Assembly: GCA_903832475.1 (NCBI GenBank)
Contig: CAILBQ010000405.1
Span: forward strand, 1 to 9,309
Length of the DNA stretch: 9,309 nt
Origin: an uncultured Acidobacteriota bacterium
GTDB lineage: Bacteria > Acidobacteriota > Terriglobia > Terriglobales > Acidobacteriaceae
Reading direction: 5' to 3'
This document shows positions 7,062 to 9,309 of this stretch, in pieces; positions within the stretch are counted from its first letter, which is position 1, and the number at the start of each line of letters is the position of its first letter. The notes beneath the pieces were generated by a model. That model was not told the origin of the DNA and did not search any database. It was given only the letters and a program-made list of their open reading frames with translations. The position numbers and the translations under genes are program-made.

Positions 7062-7694
7062 CTACAGCGAGCCCGCCTGCCACTTGGCCTGCAAATCCGC
7101 GAGCGAGCCGGCATAGTAGTTGCGATCGCATAGTCCTACACCAGGCACTGCGACCGGGTTGGGGTTGATCGCTCCGTCGGTGTACTGCCACAAAGCCCAG
7201 GAGGACCAGTTGGGCGGCAGCACTGCCGTCGGGCCGTATTGGGACAGCCAGAACCAGCAGTTTTGCAGCGTCGGATCCGACTGGCTACCCAACATTTGCT
7301 TGAGCGCGTAACCGCCGTAGACGCCCGGCCATCGCCCCGTCACACTCTGCACGTGCACAAGGAAAGCCCGCGCATCCTCGAGCGTCATGCTCGCGCCCTG
7401 CGGGTTGGCTTCGATATCGAGAACCATTAGTGTTTGCGAGGTGGGCTGGACAAAGTTGAGGAAGGCGTCGGCCTGGGCTACGCCGTCCTCTCCCGTGCCA
7501 AAGTGGTAGGCGCCCCAGAGCAGGCCGTTGGCCTGCGCCTGCGCCATGTTCGCTGCATACTTGGGGTCAGTGTAGCCCACCCCCTGCGTAGCCTTGTGCA
7601 GCACGGCAACGATCCCACTGGCCGCGGCCTGGGCAAGGTCGACGTTCCCATTGTGGTGAGAGATGTCAATGACGAGATCAGGATAGTTGTTCAA
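7062..7694 (-). CDS. GH25 (lysozyme/muramidase) family protein, no signal peptide
   Basis: A 210-aa single-domain protein of the GH25 TIM-barrel family, whose members cleave the beta-1,4 bond between N-acetylmuramic acid and N-acetylglucosamine in peptidoglycan. Catalytic landmarks are intact: Asp10 in DISHHNG, and Asp93 and Glu95 in VLDIEAN, in the order and spacing of the Asp/Asp-x-Glu set in Streptomyces cellosyl. Further family features are GAYHFG (61-66), GVYGGYALKQML (124-135), WFWLSQYG (147-154) and WALWQYTDG (166-174); CDRNYY (189-194) replaces the usual VDLNxF. The frame extends to a GTG at 7718, but a perfect AGGAGG inside that extension, 6 bases before TTG 7694, marks the true start. 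Neither start provides a secretion signal or a wall-binding domain. It could be a phage-type endolysin domesticated in the chromosome, a contact-dependent effector, or an enzyme exported by an unusual route. Confidence 0.85.
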   Translation of the reverse strand: MNNYPDLVIDISHHNGNVDLAQAAASGIVAVLHKATQGVGYTDPKYAANMAQAQANGLLWGAYHFGTGEDGVAQADAFLNFVQPTSQTLMVLDIEANPQGASMTLEDARAFLVHVQSVTGRWPGVYGGYALKQMLGSQSDPTLQNCWFWLSQYGPTAVLPPNWSSWALWQYTDGAINPNPVAVPGVGLCDRNYYAGSLADLQAKWQAGSL

Positions 7695-7700
7695 ACAAAT

Positions 7701-7706
7701 CCTCCT
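7701..7706 (-). promoter_or_regulatory. Shine-Dalgarno site that sets the GH25 start
   Basis: On the minus strand this reads AGGAGG, a perfect anti-SD match, 6 bases before TTG at 7694-7692. Because it lies downstream of the GTG at 7718, it argues for the shorter protein. Confidence 0.75.
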
Positions 7707-7751
7707 GTTCCGCCGCACATCGCCTGGTCAACGGCGAACTGACTTCAAAGA

Positions 7752-7769
7752 AAGCCGGAATAACGGCTT
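7752..7769 (-). terminator. Hairpin between polyprenyl synthase and GH25 genes, possible terminator
   Basis: Arms AAGCCG and CGGCTT form a perfect 6-bp stem around a 6-base loop. On the minus strand the 3' arm runs into TCTTTG, a short T-rich tract. It lies in the 260-base gap after the polyprenyl synthase stop and about 60 bases before the GH25 start. It could terminate the upstream transcript or form part of the GH25 leader. The stem is short and the T-run poor. Confidence 0.3.
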
Positions 7770-7954
7770 GATCTTCGAATCAACATCGAGTTGACAAATC
7801 GTCTGCGCGGGAACGCCCCTGACCATAGCAGAAGTCGCAGGAATGGCAAGCAATTTCTGCGAATTTATAAACTATGCAACATGCTGAGGACGGAGAAGCG
7901 CACGTCATCCGAGAGGAAGCGGAAGGGGGAATCGTTCAGTCAAAAGACTGGGGT

Positions 7955-8944
7955 CTATTTATCCCGCGCAACGACGAAGTCCGGAACCCAGAGCAAGGCG
8001 CGCTTGAACTCGGACTCCTCGAGCGTCACCAGGGCTTCGCGGGCTCGCTCGGCGTAACGGTCGGCGGCGGCCATGGCGTAGGCGACGGAACCGTTGCGAT
8101 GCAGAATCTCCTGCACCTGCTCTCGCGTCGTACGCAGGAACCCGCCGTCTTCAAGAACCCGGCCGATCACCAGCCGATCGTTGGCCGTGCCGTGTTCGAG
8201 AGAGTGAATCACCGGCAGCGTCGTTTTGCCTTCCCGCAGATCGCTGGCCACCGGCTTGCCAAGGACATCTTCTGTTGCCGTCAGGTCGAGCACATCGTCA
8301 ACAATTTGGAAGGCCAGTCCAACCGCGCGGCCGTAGCTCGCCAGTGCTTCTTCCTGAATCGGATCAGCTTCGGCCAGCGTCGCGCCCAGTTGCATCGAGA
8401 CCGAAAACAGGCATGCCGTCTTGCGGAAGATCAGGTCGTAGTATTCGGCTTCAGAAATGGCGCGTCCCAGCTTTTGAATCTGAAGCAGTTCGCCCTCGAC
8501 CATCTGCTGGGTGAGACTGATCAGCAGGTCAAGCACTTTGAAGTTTCGCTCTTCAAGCGCCACGTGGAAGGCCTGCATATACAGCCAGTCACCCGCCAGC
8601 ACGCATTTTTCATTGCCCCAAGTTGTGTTCGCGGAGGGACGCCCGCGCCGCGTATCGGCCCCATCGATGATGTCGTCGTGGACCAGCGTCGCCGTATGCA
8701 CAAGCTCAACCACTGCGCCTAGCCGGATCATGCCCGATCCTGTGTAGCCCAGGCAGCGCGCCGCCAGCAACAGCAGAGAAGGCCGAATGCGCTTGCCCCC
8801 GCCGACACGCAGATATTCCGCGATCTCGGTGATGGTGTCGACGCTCGAAACCGCGTCGCGCCCCAACTCCGTTTCAATGGCCGTCAGGTCATCGCGAAGC
8901 AGATCGAAGACTTCCCTTGCCGTCGAAATTGCCAGTGTGCTCAA
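7955..8944 (-). CDS. Long-chain trans-polyprenyl diphosphate synthase (octaprenyl/heptaprenyl-type)
   Basis: A 329-aa all-helical, cytoplasmic prenyltransferase that condenses isopentenyl diphosphate units onto an allylic diphosphate with Mg2+. Seen: GGGKRIRP (48-55) for substrate binding; the first aspartate-rich motif DDIID (90-94), followed by ADTRRGRPS; the second aspartate-rich motif DDVLD (216-220), followed by GKPVASDLREGKTTLP (229-244). Position -5 before the first motif is Ala85, a small residue typical of long-chain enzymes rather than farnesyl or geranylgeranyl synthases. The product is therefore probably the menaquinone/ubiquinone side-chain precursor, of which E. coli IspB is the model; exact chain length is not readable. 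The start is TTG at 8944; there is no in-frame ATG until codon 72, inside the conserved core. It lies 118 bases after the yajQ-family gene on the same strand. Confidence 0.92.
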   Translation of the reverse strand: MSTLAISTAREVFDLLRDDLTAIETELGRDAVSSVDTITEIAEYLRVGGGKRIRPSLLLLAARCLGYTGSGMIRLGAVVELVHTATLVHDDIIDGADTRRGRPSANTTWGNEKCVLAGDWLYMQAFHVALEERNFKVLDLLISLTQQMVEGELLQIQKLGRAISEAEYYDLIFRKTACLFSVSMQLGATLAEADPIQEEALASYGRAVGLAFQIVDDVLDLTATEDVLGKPVASDLREGKTTLPVIHSLEHGTANDRLVIGRVLEDGGFLRTTREQVQEILHRNGSVAYAMAAADRYAERAREALVTLEESEFKRALLWVPDFVVARDK

Positions 8945-9062
8945 AAGTCCGGGTTTCCTGCGCTTTCTTCCTGTCGTTCTGACCCGCTGCCAATGCCTCT
9001 TGCGATGGCGCTGATCTCAGTATCCGCTCTTTCGATCCGCCAGCGTCTCGTTTTGTTGCAGA

Positions 9063-9309
9063 TCAATTGGTGCGGTAGTTGGTGAACTGTAAATCAACTC
9101 CAAAATCTTTGCCACGCAAAAGCGCGATGGCCGATTGCAGGGAATCGCGATCCTTGCCGCTGACCCGGACAGAGTCCCCCTGAATGGAAGCCTGCACCTT
9201 GAGCTTCGAGTCCTTGATGAGCTTGACGATATCTTTCGCTTTTTCAATGGGCACGCCCTGCTGCAGGGTAATCTTCTGCCGGACACTTTTGCCCATCGCT
9301 TCTTCCAGC
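9063..9309 (-). CDS. yajQ: YajQ/UPF0234-family protein, 3' part only (cut by window edge)
   Basis: The last 82 codons of a YajQ-family gene whose start lies beyond base 9309. The C-terminal half of this family (about 160 residues in full) is recognisable from SVRQKITLQQGVPIEKAKDI, then VKLIKDSKLKVQASIQGDSV, then RVSGKDRDSLQSAIALLRGK, ending FGVDLQFTNYRTN. The frame stays open to the edge (LEEAMGKSV...), so the ATG at 9296 is internal, not the start. YajQ proteins are small cytoplasmic alpha/beta proteins with two ferredoxin-like domains; the Xanthomonas and Pseudomonas homologues were reported to bind cyclic-di-GMP, while other members have been linked to nucleotide or RNA binding. Nothing here shows which applies. 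Confidence 0.93.
   Translation of the reverse strand, partial: LEEAMGKSVRQKITLQQGVPIEKAKDIVKLIKDSKLKVQASIQGDSVRVSGKDRDSLQSAIALLRGKDFGVDLQFTNYRTN

Noticed and set aside
6535..7116. 193-codon + strand open frame opposite the EamA transporter
   Set aside because: It is a low-complexity, Gln/Arg/His-rich translation antisense to a clear ten-helix transporter.
7695..7718. Eight-codon N-terminal extension of the GH25 protein from GTG 7718
   Set aside because: The extension contains the perfect AGGAGG that serves TTG 7694, and the protein fold starts right after that TTG.
7874..8722. 282-codon + strand open frame opposite the polyprenyl synthase
   Set aside because: The opposite strand encodes an unmistakable prenyl synthase with both aspartate-rich motifs; this frame is its shadow.

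Overview
The window is ordinary bacterial chromosome with high coding density. The protein families and style suggest an Acidobacteriota member (Terriglobia/Acidobacteriales-like). This is an inference: the clues are a Flp-type pilin, large GT-C membrane glycosyltransferases with a distinctive C-terminal domain, and frequent TTG starts. There is no rRNA or other phylogenetic marker to settle it. I see no tRNA, rRNA, CRISPR array, insertion sequence or prophage module.

Left part (84-5895, all + strand). A short Flp/Fap-type pilin gene is followed by a strong hairpin that probably ends its transcript. A tightly packed four-gene cluster follows: a GT-C (family 39-like) membrane glycosyltransferase, a GT2 polyprenyl-phosphate sugar synthase-like enzyme, a PAP2 membrane protein resembling the inositol-phosphorylceramide-synthase/PAP2_3 group, and a second GT-C enzyme that is a full-length paralogue of the first. 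Spacings are a 4-base ATGA overlap, 1 base and 19 bases, so this is almost certainly one operon. The gene content suggests a lipid-linked sugar pathway. The GT2 enzyme would charge a lipid carrier with a sugar on the cytoplasmic face. The two GT-C enzymes would transfer sugars on the periplasmic face. The PAP2 protein would remodel or recycle a phospholipid or polyprenyl phosphate. The acceptor (protein, pilin, glycolipid or polysaccharide) is unknown.

Right part (6034-9309, all - strand, convergent with the first block). In transcription order it holds the 3' end of a yajQ-family gene cut by the window edge, a long-chain trans-polyprenyl diphosphate synthase (probably for the quinone side chain), a leaderless GH25 lysozyme-like protein started from a TTG behind a perfect AGGAGG, and an EamA/DMT-family transporter.

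The points most worth following are the paralogous GT-C pair bracketing GT2 and PAP2, the shared uncharacterised C-terminal domain of that pair, the PAP2 protein lacking the usual phosphatase arginine, the pilin with Ala where the prepilin-peptidase Gly is expected, and the GH25 domain with no export signal.
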